64,000 nucleotides of DNA, taken from the NCBI GenBank assembly GCA_963733145.1, contig CAVTCJ010000017.1, forward strand, positions 1 to 64,000, given 5' to 3'. The DNA is from JAHIKV01 sp963733145. Lineage in GTDB: Bacteria; Planctomycetota; Planctomycetia; Pirellulales; Thermoguttaceae. The notes below the pieces were generated by a model that saw nothing but the letters and a program-made list of their open reading frames with translations, had not been told where the DNA came from and ran no database searches. Below are positions 47,338 through 57,595 of the stretch, piece by piece (position 1 is the stretch's first letter; the number at the start of each line of letters is the position of its first letter). A program made the position numbers and the translations under genes.

Positions 47338-48450
47338 ATGAAATCCAATCCGCCATCCGACGCCGCGTGGACGCGGCGGCTAAACGAATCCCCCCGCGAC
47401 CGCAGTCGGGGGGCGTTTGCGCATCCCGAGTCCCGAACCCCCAACCCCGAACCCCGCGCGTTCACCCTCGTTGAACTGCTGGTCGTGATCACGATCATCG
47501 GCATCTTGATCGCGCTACTGCTGCCGGCGGTGCAGGCGGCCCGCGAGGCGGCCCGGCGGCTGCAATGCACCAACAATCTCAAGCAGATCGGTTTGGCGTT
47601 GCACAACTATCATTCGACTTACAACACCTTCCCTGCCGCCGACGCGGTGACCACGCCGACCCAGTGCGTCAACCAGAGCGGCGACGGCACCAACTGCCGC
47701 GGCACACCGGCCTATGTGGCGATCCTCCCCTACGTGGAAAACAGCAACCTGGAGGACAGTTACGACTACGGCAATCCCTTGGGGGCCGAAGGCTGGGCGT
47801 TTTCCAACCCCGGCCCGGACGGTTACAATCCGCTGGCCAAGATGCGGCTGCCGTTTTACCAGTGCCCCAGCGAGAACCGCGCCCAGGAGTTTCCCAACAT
47901 GCGAAGCTACTTCGGCGTGGTCGGCGGCGGGCCTCCCAATTCGATACCGCCCGCCTTGAAACGCAACAGCCGCGGCTACGTGTACGTCAACGGCCTGTTT
48001 GTGCAGGACCGGTGGCGGGCGGTCCGCGACATCAGCGACGGCACTTCCAGCACCTTCGCCGTGGGCGAGAGCATCCACGTGGCCTACTACGGCAACGCCC
48101 TGCCGGCCGGCGGCGGCTCCTGCCCGACCTACGGCACGGCGGCGGGCTGCGTCTGCGCCTGGTACGCCGACGACGCCTGCGACGGCCCGAATTGCGATCC
48201 GCTGAAGACGAACTACTCGCTCGGCCGGGGATTTCGCGCCTGCGAGTACCCGATCAACTTCACGTTCGAGCCGAACATGAATCCGATATACGAGAACGAC
48301 GCCCCCTTCGGCAGCTTCCACGGCACCGGGGCGCATTTCCTCTTCTGTGACGGCCACGTGACGTTTATTAACGACAGCATCAACAACAAGGTCTATCACG
48401 CGCTGAGCACAATCGCCGGCGGCGAGACGATCTCGGGCACGGCTTACTAA
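47338..48450 (+). CDS. DUF1559 protein with pilin-like N-terminus
   Basis: A 370-aa protein of the large planctomycete DUF1559 family. The membrane stretch RAFTLVELLVVITIIGILIA is a type IV pilin-like N-methylation motif. The C-terminal HxxGAHFLFCDGHVTFIN is the family's H-x9-DG motif. A 41-residue leader before the pilin motif is unusually long, and part of it (DAAWTRRLNESPRDRSRG) is encoded by a GCGTGGACGCGGCGGCTAAAC palindrome. The start ATG 47338 is upstream of this repeat; an unmarked start after it would also leave a normal prepilin leader. Confidence 0.88.
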   Translation: MKSNPPSDAAWTRRLNESPRDRSRGAFAHPESRTPNPEPRAFTLVELLVVITIIGILIALLLPAVQAAREAARRLQCTNNLKQIGLALHNYHSTYNTFPAADAVTTPTQCVNQSGDGTNCRGTPAYVAILPYVENSNLEDSYDYGNPLGAEGWAFSNPGPDGYNPLAKMRLPFYQCPSENRAQEFPNMRSYFGVVGGGPPNSIPPALKRNSRGYVYVNGLFVQDRWRAVRDISDGTSSTFAVGESIHVAYYGNALPAGGGSCPTYGTAAGCVCAWYADDACDGPNCDPLKTNYSLGRGFRACEYPINFTFEPNMNPIYENDAPFGSFHGTGAHFLFCDGHVTFINDSINNKVYHALSTIAGGETISGTAY

Positions 48451-48457
48451 CGGAAAC

Positions 48458-48916
48458 ATGAACCGACATCTCATTTCGACTGCCTTAGCGTTGATCGCCG
48501 CCTCGGTCCTGGCCACTTGCGTCGGATGCACGGGCAGCGGTCGGCCGGCCCTCGCGCCGGTCAAGGGACGCGTCACCTACCAGGGAAAGCCGGTCATCGA
48601 AGGCCAGATCATCTTTCAGTCGGACAAATGCCGCACCGCCATCGGCAACATCGGCCCGGATGGCAGCTACCGCTTGACCACTTTCAAGAATGGCGACGGG
48701 GCCATGCCGGGCCGGTACACCGTCACCGTCAATGCGATGCGGAGCACCGGCACGAGGCCGAAGAGTCCGCGGGATGAAATCAGCCCGGATTTCAAACCGG
48801 GAACCATCGAATGGCTCGTCCCCGAGAAATTCTCCCGCCCCGAAACCTCCACCTTGACGGCCGAAGTCAAGCCGGGCCAGAACACGATCAATTTTGACCT
48901 CACCGATAAGTCTTAG
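48458..48916 (+). CDS. Small lipoprotein, carboxypeptidase-regulatory-like
   Basis: A 152-aa lipoprotein (signal ALALIAASVLATCVGC) with a beta-sandwich fold segment KGRVTYQGKPVIEGQIIFQS and GRYTVTVNAMR, as seen in planctomycete proteins that follow DUF1559 genes. Eight bases separate it from the DUF1559 stop, so it is probably co-transcribed. Function unknown. Confidence 0.8.
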   Translation: MNRHLISTALALIAASVLATCVGCTGSGRPALAPVKGRVTYQGKPVIEGQIIFQSDKCRTAIGNIGPDGSYRLTTFKNGDGAMPGRYTVTVNAMRSTGTRPKSPRDEISPDFKPGTIEWLVPEKFSRPETSTLTAEVKPGQNTINFDLTDKS

Positions 48917-49098
48917 ATCGCCCTGGATAGGCCGAAACTCTCTCTGCCAGGGCCGGTTACACGATTCCTGACAGTGCGACATATAGTGGCGCCGGCAGGC
49001 AGAAAACATTGGGATGTAATCGTGTTCTTCACGCAAAACAGTTGTGGCTCCTGTTCCAACAGCATTACAAGACAGTCTTTGCCCGGGGAGAAGGCATT

Positions 49099-51337
49099 AT
49101 GAAGCGTTGCGAAATGGTTGCGGCCCTGTTGTTTCTTGGCATGAGTTTCGGCGCGCTGGCCGGTCTCGGCCGAGGCGGCGCAGCCGGCGCCCGCCGAGTT
49201 TCGCGCCCGGTTCCTCGAGTTGTGCGATCTGGCCATGGCGGAAATGGACAAAGAGATCGTCCCCTGGCGGGATAAGTATCGGGAAAACGAGGAACCGAAG
49301 ACGCATCACGCACCCTCCTTCGAGGATTCGTTCGCTATCCGCGGTCTATGCGTGGCCTACGACCTGACCGGCCAGCGGAAATATCTCGATGCCTGCACGC
49401 GCTGGGCCGACCGGATGGTCGATCGGCAGCGGCGGATGACGCCCAAGGGGGCGTACTACCTGAACTACGGCAAGTTTCGTCAGCCCGGCGAGGACAAGGG
49501 CTGGTGGTTCGCCGCCGACGCCAGCACCGTGGCCGAGGCCGTGCTGGCCGTGGCCGTCCGCAGCGAGGGCGAACGCCGCGAAAAATACCTCGACTCCGTC
49601 CGCTCCTTCGCCCGGCTGGTGATCGACAACTACGTGGGAAAGGGAGAGGGAATCACGGATGGGATTTGGAGCTTCCAGGGCGAATGGTGGTCCTCGACCG
49701 CCACCTTCGGCACGTTCCTCTTCCACGCCTACGCCGTAACCAAAGATCCCGAGTACCTGAAAGTGGCCTTGGGCTGCGTCGATTGGATGAACGGGCACGA
49801 TTTCCACAAGCCCGACCCGCCGGCCTTTGCGGGCTTGTCCATTGCCTCGGTCTATTACTGCGGCGAGTTCTACGCCGCCGCGCTGCCGTATCTCGAAGCG
49901 GGCGGCCCGCGCCGGAAAATGGCCGAGAGCCACGTCGCCGAAATGCTGCAATGGCTGGCCGAAAACCAAAAAGGCCGCGGGGCGAAGACCGACTGGGGAT
50001 ATCTGCAGATGGGAAAGACCTACATGTCGGGAATGCCCTACGTCATGTATCTCCTGGCGAAACAGTTGCCGGAACGTCGTGACCTCACGTCCGAGGCCGA
50101 TCGGGAGATGCGTTACGTGACGGGCCTGTTGTTCCCCGACGACAAGAAACCGCGGCTGTCGATTTTTCACGTCTGGGAGTCGTCGACCTGGGCGATGTTG
50201 TCCTATGCCGAGCGGCTTTGTCCAGGGGCGATGTTCCGCAGCCCCGCAACGCCAATCGCCCCGTCGGCTCTCGACGGCTACGGAACCCGATTCCTGCAAA
50301 TGTGCGACCAGTCCATCGTCGAGATGGCGAAGCCGATCGTTCCGTACTTCGAGCGTTACCGCAAGCACGAGGATCCGAAGACGCACCATTACCCCTTTTT
50401 CATGGACTCCTACGCGGTTCGCCCGCTCTGCGTCGCTTACGATATGACCGGCGCGAAGAAGTATCTCAACGCCTGCACGCGCTGGGCCGACATGGTGGTC
50501 GGTTATCAGAAGCAAATGACGCCCAAGGACGCTTTCTTCCTGAATTACGGCAAGTTTCGTCAGCCCGGCGAGGACAAGGGCTGGTGGTTCGTGGCCGACT
50601 CCGGCAGCATCGGAGCGGCCATGCTGGCCGTGGCCGTCCGCTGCGAAGGCCAACGGCGGGAAAAATACCTCGACTCAGTTCGCTCTTTCACCCGACTGGT
50701 GATCGACAACTACAGGCGCAAGAGCGGCGGAATCACCGACGGCATCTGGAACTTCGACGGCGAGTGGTGGTCCTCGACCGCCACCTTCGGCACATTGCTC
50801 TTCCAGGCCTATGCCGTAACCAAGAATCCCGAGTACCTGAAAGTCGCCCTGGGCTGCGTCGATTGGATGAACGGGCACGATTTCCACAAGCCGGAATTGC
50901 CCGCCTTTGCGGGTTTGTCCGCTGCCTCGGTCTATTACTGCGGCGAGTTCTACGCCGCCGCGCTGCCATATCTCGAAGCGGGCAGTCAGCGCCGCAAAAC
51001 GGCCGAGAGCCACGTCGCTGAAATGCTGCAATGGCTGGCCGAAAGTCAAAAGGGGCGCGGGGCGAAAACCGACTGGAACTATCGCGACAAAGGCAAGGTC
51101 CACATCTCGGGGTGCCCCTATTTCATGTATAACCTCGCCCGCGATTCAGATCGCTATCGAGACCTTGCGCCTGAGGCCGACCGGGAACTCCGTTACATCG
51201 ACGAACTGCTCTTCCGCGACGGCAAGCCGCGGGAAACGAACCTCGAAGTCTGGGGGCTGATGACTTACGGAATGATGTCCTACGCCGAACGGCTTAGCCC
51301 CGGCGGGCTGAACCGCACTTCGCGACAGCGGCCGTAA
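49099..51337 (+). CDS. Secreted six-hairpin-type protein with tandem-duplicated domain
   Basis: A signal peptide begins at 49099 (MKRCEMVAALLFLGMSFGAL). The frame then changes near 49155 to PVSAEAAQPAPAEFRARFLE and runs to 51337. The mature protein consists of two closely similar halves of about 350 aa. Half 1 has DYLTGQRKYLDACTRWADRM-like and EDKGWWFAADAS segments; half 2 has YDMTGAKKYLNACTRWADMV and EDKGWWFVADSG. Both have YYLNYGKFRQPGE-type, SVRSFARLVIDNY and CVDWMNGHDFHKP segments. The helical repeats suggest an (alpha/alpha)6 barrel of glycosidases or epimerases; the substrate is unknown. Nucleotide identity between halves is high, so the duplication is recent. Confidence 0.72.
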
Positions 51338-51413
51338 CTCGGGTTCATCGCGATGGCGCAACAGCCTGAATAAAAGACCTCAGTAGTTCCAAATTTCTGC
51401 GAATAGAAGCGTT

Positions 51414-51479
51414 GTCATTCTGAGCGCAGCGAAGAATCTTGCTGGAACATCTGAGATTCTTCGCTGCGCTCAGAATGAC
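51414..51479. repeat. GTCATTCTGAGCGCAGCGAA palindrome
   Basis: Arms of 26 bp (51414-51439 and 51454-51479) beginning GTCATTCTGAGCGCAGCGAA. Further copies: inside the TTAA element at 37136-37208 and at 58455-58520. Immediately left of the IS630 copy. Confidence 0.88.
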
Positions 51480-51523
51480 CGATTTGCCAGGATTTTTTGC
51501 CGCACTCCGCGACACCCGCACCA

Positions 51524-52710
51524 CTATACCGCGCGTGGGTGAATATGGCACAAATTGGGGTGGACGAAAAGGGCAATATTAGAGAACATACGCAGATTGA
51601 TCGGGAAGGGTTGTCTTTGGGAAAGCGAGGTGCATGGATGCGCCGATTTGAGTTCACGAAGAAAGAGAAGCAGGCCATCGCCGGGGAACGATATCACCAT
51701 CCTGACCCACGTGTTCAGCGGCGAATGGAAATACTGTGGTTGAAGTCTCAGGGAGAGCGGCACGAGCGTATCGCACAGTTGGCTGGAGTGGGGCGGCGCA
51801 CCGTTCAGCGGGTGCTGGACCTTTTCGAGGCGGGACGATTGGAAGCCGTGCGGCATTTTGACTATAAGGGAAAGGCCAACCATCTGGTTCTGCATAAAGG
51901 GTCGTTGGAAATCGAGTTCCGCGAAAGACCGCCGCGCACCATCGCCGAGGCTTGCACCCGCATTGAGCAACTGACAGGCGTGGTTCGTAGGCCCACACAA
52001 GTCCGGCTGTTTCTGCGCGATAGGTTGGGGTTGCGCTGGCGCAAGGTGGCTGCCGTGCCCGTACCGCCCAAACAATCGGTCGAGGAGCACGCCCGCACAC
52101 AGGCGGCTTTTTTAAAAGGAAGAAATTGAGCCGAGACTCGCCGCGGCCCGTGCGGGACAACGGACGGTGTTCTTCGTGGACGCCGCTCACTTCGTGTTAG
52201 GGTCGTTTCTGGGGTGGCTGTGGTGTGCAACTCGCCTGTTCGTGCGCGGAGCGTCTGGACGACAGCGGTACAACGTGTTGGGCGCATTGGATGCCGTCAC
52301 CCATGAACTGACCCGCGTGACCAACCACACGTACATAACGGCGGAAACGGTGTGTGAACTGTTGCGGAAGATCGCCGCGGCAGGATTGACGACTCCGATC
52401 ACGCTGGTGCTCGACAATGCCGCCTACCAACGCTGTAAACTGGTACAGAGTCTGGCCTGCGAGTTGGGGATTGAACTCTTGTTTCTGCCGTCGTATTCAC
52501 CAAACCTAAACCTGATCGAGCGGTTGTGGAAGTTTGTCAAGAAGAAATCGCTGCATTGCCGCCACCATACAAACTACGCCGACTTCCACGCTGCCATTGA
52601 CCGCTGCCTCAACCAGCTCACGACCACGTACAAGGACGAAATCGACAACCTCATCACCCACAGATTTCAAACCTTTGAAAATGTGTCACTACTCGCCGTG
52701 TAGGGTATAA
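51524..52710 (+). mobile_element. IS630-family insertion sequence
   Basis: About 1.2 kb containing one transposase. Imperfect ends ACTATACC (51523-51530) and GGTATAAT (52704-52711) may be the inverted termini; TA target sites are typical of the family, but the exact borders are uncertain. Confidence 0.65.
51638..52703 (+). CDS. IS630-family transposase, two phases
   Basis: ORF A (51638-52129) has an HTH region (YHHPDPRVQRRMEILWLKSQ, ERIAQLAGVGRRTVQRVLDL). ORF B (to 52703) has the DDE catalytic residues: D in TVFFVDAAHF, D in LVLDNAAYQ and E in SPNLNLIERLWKF. The two are in different frames; translation would need a +1 shift (or -2) at GCTTTTTTAAAAGGAAGAAA (about 52108-52127). The T6A4 run is a plausible slippery site, but the direction is not the usual -1, so a decayed copy is possible. 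A start at 51497 is alternative. Confidence 0.8.
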
Positions 52711-52932
52711 TTACCAATCCGACTGCACTCGGTTGTCATTCCGACGACGCGGGGAAATTTTTGGCCGTGGACATTTGCCCCATTCTGATGCCACAACTCC
52801 TTTTACGGCAGAAGGATGCGGCTATGAACCTGAATTTTCGGCACACAAAATGCACCTTGCCGCACCGGGCCGAAAACCGGATAATTGTCCGGTGGTTAAG
52901 ACTCCTCGAACCACAGACACGGAGGATGTGTC

Positions 52933-53874
52933 ATGCGAGGCGCTCTGATCGTTGCAGCAGCGGTAATTCTGTCAGGGACGATTGTCGATTGGTCATCGGC
53001 GGCCCCGCGGCATGGCCGAAACGAGCCGCGGCCGCCCATCGGCAGCAATCCGCACCCGGTTATCTGGGGTGGCGCGAAGGCCCGGCCCACCCCGGCCAGA
53101 CCGCAATCTCCCCAGCCGAACCAAGCGCGTCAGCGCCATCCCGACCAACGCGGCCATGACCGAAATCACTCCCGCCATCACGGCGGCGGACACTATCCCA
53201 ACGTCCTCCCCTATTACTTCGTGCCGTATTACCACGACCTCGGTTACTACAATATCTATCCGTACTATTATCCCTACTATCCGCCGTATTATGCACCGCA
53301 GTGGCCGATTGAACCGGTCGATCCGCCGCGCGAGGTCGATCCGCCGCGCGCGGCCGCTCCGCCCGAGCCGCGGGCAGACGATTTCCGGGCGACCAACGCC
53401 CATGCGGTGGCCTTGGCCTGGAAGTTCATCGGCTATGGCGACGCTCAATTCGCGCGGGGCGAGTTTGCCGAAGCGAACGACCGCTATCGCAAGGCGGCGC
53501 GGAGCGGTCCTCAGGTAGCCGACGCCTGGTTCCGAGAAGGCTTCGCGCTGACGGCCATGGGCCGCTACGATTTGGCCGTGGCAGCCGTCCGCCGCGGCCT
53601 GGAAATCGACCCGAAATGGTCCGCGTCGGGTTTCGATCTGGACACTCTTTTCGGCCGCGATGCGGCGGCCAAGCAGGCCCATCTCGATGCCCTGATCAAG
53701 GCCGCCGATGACGATCCGCTCAATGCCGATCTCTTATTTCTGGTCGGTGTCCACTTGCATTTCGACGGTCAATCGGCGCTGGCGGAGAAGTATTTCCAGC
53801 GGGCTCGCCGAATCGCCGGCGATCAGGCGGAACACGTTTTCGCCTTTCTGGGCAAAGAGGCCCAAAAACGCTGA
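52933..53874 (+). CDS. Secreted TPR-repeat protein with Pro/Tyr-rich spacer
   Basis: A 313-aa protein: signal peptide (GALIVAAAVILSGTIVDWSS), a Pro/His/Tyr-rich region (LPYYFVPYYHDLGYYNIYPY), then three or four TPR-like helices (EFAEANDRYRKAARSGPQVA, GRYDLAVAAVRRGLEIDPKW, ALAEKYFQRARRIAG). Probably an envelope-located scaffold. The start ATG at 52933 follows a GGAGGA SD (52921). Confidence 0.8.
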   Translation: MRGALIVAAAVILSGTIVDWSSAAPRHGRNEPRPPIGSNPHPVIWGGAKARPTPARPQSPQPNQARQRHPDQRGHDRNHSRHHGGGHYPNVLPYYFVPYYHDLGYYNIYPYYYPYYPPYYAPQWPIEPVDPPREVDPPRAAAPPEPRADDFRATNAHAVALAWKFIGYGDAQFARGEFAEANDRYRKAARSGPQVADAWFREGFALTAMGRYDLAVAAVRRGLEIDPKWSASGFDLDTLFGRDAAAKQAHLDALIKAADDDPLNADLLFLVGVHLHFDGQSALAEKYFQRARRIAGDQAEHVFAFLGKEAQKR

Positions 53875-54270
53875 ACTGCGAATAACGTCGCGGCAGTTCG
53901 TAGGGTGCGGGAAACGCAGCGAAGGCCACAGATTTTAGAATCTATCCGAGAAGTCTCCCCTCTCCCCTTGGGAGATGGGCCGGGGGTGAGGTCAGAGACA
54001 AGGTACGCAATCGAGGAGACTATCTCAACGGCAATATGCCCTCACCCTAGCCCTCTCCCAGAGGGAGAGGGGACCGGTTTTTTCCCCGGTTCGTCTGCCG
54101 ATCTTTCAGCGAAAATGGGCAAGTTTTAGGGAAACTTTGCCGATTACATCGACAATGCCGACTATGAGGCACCGGAGTGGCGCATTGCGCATTAGCCAGA
54201 ACCCCCATACTTGGCAAGTTGAACCGATAATCCATATCTCCCCAACCACCATAATGTGTGGTGTCATGCC
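53875..54270. other. Repeat-containing intergenic region
   Basis: No gene. Includes the CCCTCTCCCCTTGGGAGATG / CTCTCCCAGAGGGAGAGGGG palindrome pair (53955-54072), the same family as at 47090. Confidence 0.6.
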
Positions 54271-55404
54271 ATGAAAAACAATCTCATGCCCATCTGCCGA
54301 GATTCGGTTGTGCGGCCTGAAATACGGCATGGAAAGGGGGGTGCCGGATTACCGGCGGTGAAATGCCTACAGACGGCTCTGCTTGTTTTCTTGTCGGCGT
54401 CGATCATGGCCGGCTGCCAGGCGATCGACTTCCAGGCGACTCCGTTGCAGCCGCCGGTTCCGGCGAAATTGGAGCCGCCGACCGAGCTGTCGCGGGTAAC
54501 GCTTCCCCCATACCGCCTCAAGCCCCCGGATGCAATCCGAATCGAGACGTTGACGTTGGTTCCTCGCCAGCCGTATCACATTAGCGCCGAGGACGTGCTG
54601 ACGATCCGCGTCTACGGAACGCCGGAGCAGTTGCCGATCGACAACTATTTCGTCGTCAGCGAGATGGGCGTGGTCGATCTCGGTCCGCCCTACGGTACGG
54701 TCCGGGTGGCGGGGCTGACGATTGGCGAAGCTATTGAAGCGGTCAGGAACGCACTGCGATACTTCTTGCAACAGCCGGGGGTCACGGTTGAATTGGCCCG
54801 ATCGGCGAGCGCGACGGAAATCAGCGGCGATTATCTCATGCAGCCCGACGGAATGGTAAATCTGCGGAGTTTCGGCATGGTTCGGCTTACCGGCAAGACC
54901 GTCACCGAAGCGCGGGAGGCATTGCTCAAACAGCTCGGGCAATACTTTGAATCGCTGCAACTGAGCGTCGACGTGATTGGCTACAACAGCGAAGGATATT
55001 ACGTCATCGTCGCCAGCCACAATGGCAGTGAAACCGTCAGGCGCTTTCCCATCACCGGCAACGAAACCGTTCTGGACGCCATCGCCCAACTTCAAGGGCT
55101 GGAAGGCGTGTCGAGCAAGACGATGTGGGTAGCGCGGCCGGCGCCGGGGGGATTCGGCGCGCAGCAGGTTCTCCCGGTCGATTGGGAGGCCATCGCCCGC
55201 GGCGGGGAAACCAAAACCAATTATCAAATGTTTCCCGACGATCGGCTCTACATCGTCGACGACAACCTTGTGGCGGCCAATGAGTTCATCGGGAACGTCA
55301 CCGCGCCGATCGAGCGGTTGCTGAGCATCAGCAGTTTGGGCACCCGCACAATCAACGGAATGCAGATACTCGGTCGAAATTACAACCGGAACCGCCGGTA
55401 CTAA
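54271..55404 (+). CDS. Polysaccharide export lipoprotein (Wza/SLBB-like)
   Basis: A 377-aa outer-membrane-type lipoprotein: signal LLVFLSASIMAGC, then a Poly_export region (YHISAEDVLTIRVYGTPEQL, DNYFVVSEMGVVDLGPPYGT) and two SLBB-like domains (YLMQPDGMVNLRSFGMVRLT, YYVIVASHNGSETVRRFPIT). It would form the export channel of an exopolysaccharide, fitting the PEP-CTERM proteins of this window. No polymerase or flippase gene is near. The start ATG 54271 (MKNNLMP) is preferred over 54256. Confidence 0.86.
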   Translation: MKNNLMPICRDSVVRPEIRHGKGGAGLPAVKCLQTALLVFLSASIMAGCQAIDFQATPLQPPVPAKLEPPTELSRVTLPPYRLKPPDAIRIETLTLVPRQPYHISAEDVLTIRVYGTPEQLPIDNYFVVSEMGVVDLGPPYGTVRVAGLTIGEAIEAVRNALRYFLQQPGVTVELARSASATEISGDYLMQPDGMVNLRSFGMVRLTGKTVTEAREALLKQLGQYFESLQLSVDVIGYNSEGYYVIVASHNGSETVRRFPITGNETVLDAIAQLQGLEGVSSKTMWVARPAPGGFGAQQVLPVDWEAIARGGETKTNYQMFPDDRLYIVDDNLVAANEFIGNVTAPIERLLSISSLGTRTINGMQILGRNYNRNRRY

Positions 55405-55567
55405 ATCTCTTGTTGGGGCGGCAGTTCAACTGCCACCGCAACGGTTCTGCGATTTTCGCCCTGATTTCCGCCCGGCTTGGCGGGGAGCGGTCGCTTGCCT
55501 ATAATCACAGCGGCAGCTTACCCCGGGTATCTTGCCCCACTTCCCGCCCTCCAAGGAGATTTTCGCC

Positions 55568-56434
55568 ATGAAACGTCGTGAGATGTTGATAGCCACCGGA
55601 GCGGCCGTGTTCGGACTGTCGGCCCGTTGTGTTTTCGGCCAGGACTCTTCGACCGGGAAGAGGTCGAAAGTCCTCTACTTCACCCGCAGCGCCGGCTACG
55701 AACATCCGCCGGTCACCCGCAAGGGGAAGGAGTTGAGTCCGTCGGAAAAACTGCTCACAAAATGGGGGCCGGAAAACGGGTTCGACGTCGTTTGCAGCAA
55801 GGACGGGGCCGTCTTCGACGGCGACCTCGACCAGTTCGACGCGTTCATCTTCTACACGTCGGGCGATTTGACCGGCAAATGCCTCAAACCCCAGCCGGGC
55901 AAACCGATGTCGCCCGAGGGAAAGAAAAAGTTTCTCGACGCCATCCGCAACGGGAAAGGTTTCGTCGGCATCCATTCGGCCACCGATTCGTTCCGCGGAC
56001 CGGGTATCGACCCGTACATCGCCATGATCGGCGCCGAGTTTATCAATCACGGCCCCCAGCAAGTGGCGACGATGAAGGTCATCTCGCCGGAGTTCCCCGG
56101 CATGGAAGGACGGGGAAAGGAATTCAGGATCCACGACGAGTGGTACGCGCAATTCAAGTTCGCCAAGGACTTGCACGTGATCCTGCTGCAGGAGACCAAG
56201 GGGATGACGGGGGAGATGTATCAGCGGCCGCCGTATCCCGCCACCTGGGCGCGGAGACAGGGCCAGGGCCGCGTCTTCTACACCTCGATGGGGCACGACC
56301 GGATTTGGACCACGCCCATCTTCCGTCAGGTGCTGTTGGGCGGGATAGCCTGGGCGCTGCGCAAGGCCGAAGCCGACGTAAAGCCCAACATCGGGCAAGT
56401 AGCCCCCGGCGCCAATCAAGTGCCCAAGAAATAG
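55568..56434 (+). CDS. ThuA-like domain protein
   Basis: A 288-aa protein with a twin-arginine-like signal (KRREMLIATGAAVFG) and a ThuA (trehalose-utilisation) fold: KVLYFTRSAGYEHPPVTRKG, DAFIFYTSGDL, GKGFVGIHSATDSFRGPGID, EFINHGPQQVATMKV and GRVFYTSMGHDRIWTTPIFR. Such proteins are very common in planctomycetes; their activity is uncertain. The start ATG at 55568 has SD AAGGAG. Confidence 0.9.
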   Translation: MKRREMLIATGAAVFGLSARCVFGQDSSTGKRSKVLYFTRSAGYEHPPVTRKGKELSPSEKLLTKWGPENGFDVVCSKDGAVFDGDLDQFDAFIFYTSGDLTGKCLKPQPGKPMSPEGKKKFLDAIRNGKGFVGIHSATDSFRGPGIDPYIAMIGAEFINHGPQQVATMKVISPEFPGMEGRGKEFRIHDEWYAQFKFAKDLHVILLQETKGMTGEMYQRPPYPATWARRQGQGRVFYTSMGHDRIWTTPIFRQVLLGGIAWALRKAEADVKPNIGQVAPGANQVPKK

Positions 56435-56463
56435 GATTATTGATAGTTAGATAAGAAATGCAA

Positions 56464-56531
56464 CCGTTTAGCGGCCGACGGTACGTCGGCCTGCGGCGGA
56501 ACACGGGCCGTCGTGCCGACGGCCGCTAAAC
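56464..56531. repeat. GTTTAGCGGCC-family palindrome
   Basis: Close relative of 15768-15835: arms CGTTTAGCGGCCGACGG... and complement around a GCGGCGGAACACG loop. Lies between the ThuA gene and the BON gene. Confidence 0.85.
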
Positions 56532-56622
56532 AGACGGTTGCATTAGCTTTCTGAACATCAATTGTCGCGGAACACGCCCTCCTACAGGGCTGAATTTGGT
56601 CAACTCATCCGTGCGCGACTCC

Positions 56623-56898
56623 TCAAGAGACTTCGATGCTGTTGACGAGCCGTTCTCCGCCGGGCATGCCCATGGCGGCGTGCTGAGCCAGTTGCTTGGT
56701 GTAGTACGTGTCGCAACGGCCTTTCAGACGGACGCCTTGAGGTCCGACCTCGACGGTCAGGTCGGCCACGGCCCGCCCGGTCTCGCGTTGCACGGCCCTT
56801 TCGATCGAGGAGGCCAACTCCTCGGCCTCCTCCAGCGTCTCTGGGAGCACGTCGGCCAGACTCTGCTTCGTGCTTGCCCAAACTCGCGGATATTCCAT
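56623..56898 (-). CDS. BON-domain protein
   Basis: A 91-aa protein: IERAVQRETGRAVADLTVEV followed by GPQGVRLKGRCDTYYTKQLA and a VNSIEVS end, a single BON domain (phospholipid or membrane binding). The N-terminal 35 residues are helical. Paralogue of the gene at 57057; both end in NSI.V and contain YYxKQLAQ. Confidence 0.75.
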   Translation of the reverse strand: MEYPRVWASTKQSLADVLPETLEEAEELASSIERAVQRETGRAVADLTVEVGPQGVRLKGRCDTYYTKQLAQHAAMGMPGGERLVNSIEVS

Positions 56899-57056
56899 TG
56901 TGCTCTCCTTCGTTGCTCGCCGGACAACCGGCTTCCTTTCAGCGGCGGCAACGGATTGAGCGTCGGGAACATCCTTGCTCCCTTCGGGCGTAGCATCGGT
57001 GCTTTCCGCTACTGGAGCGACTGATGATCGAAAAATGAAAGTAATTTATTGCCGAG

Positions 57057-57308
57057 CTACTCCGTTTCATCCGCGGGTTCGACGCGGATCGAGTTGATCA
57101 CCTTGGCGTCCGGCGCAACGGAAAGGACTACCTCCTGTGCAAGTTGTTTGTGATAGAAGCTGGAAACGCTGCCGGAAATCAACAGCGCTTCGCAACGCTG
57201 CTCCACCAGCAAATCGCGCAACTCGTAAAAGGGACTATGGCTCAGCGCCGCTTGCGCTCGCGGCTGAATTTCTTCGGCAATGGCAGCGGTCATCGGACGA
57301 TTTTCCAT
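57057..57308 (-). CDS. BON-domain-like protein
   Basis: An 83-aa protein with ELRDLLVEQRCEALLISGSV followed by SSFYHKQLAQEVVLSVAPDA and KVINSIRVEPADETE, the same topology as the gene at 56623. ATG at 57308 is favoured over upstream in-frame starts because the Met-Glu-Asn start fits domain length. Confidence 0.7.
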   Translation of the reverse strand: MENRPMTAAIAEEIQPRAQAALSHSPFYELRDLLVEQRCEALLISGSVSSFYHKQLAQEVVLSVAPDAKVINSIRVEPADETE

Positions 57309-57595
57309 TAACGGACTTCCAGTGCGCCGGCCATAATACCCGGACGGCGAAAGAGGGAATCGATCCCTCTCTCCTTGCAGGAGCGGAAGCCAGAGAGAAG
57401 CACCGGCAGAGATGGCTCGCCTCCTATTGCGTTCCACCGCCGTGTAAACAGCCCATCGGCGTAAGGCTTATTGTCGGCCAATCGGCGAAAAAGTCAACCC
57501 CGACTGCAATGAAACGACGCAAATTTGCGATTGGACCGTCAGCGTGAACCATCCAGTCTCGTTGATGCAACAAACGAGATCGTCCGGTCGATTTT

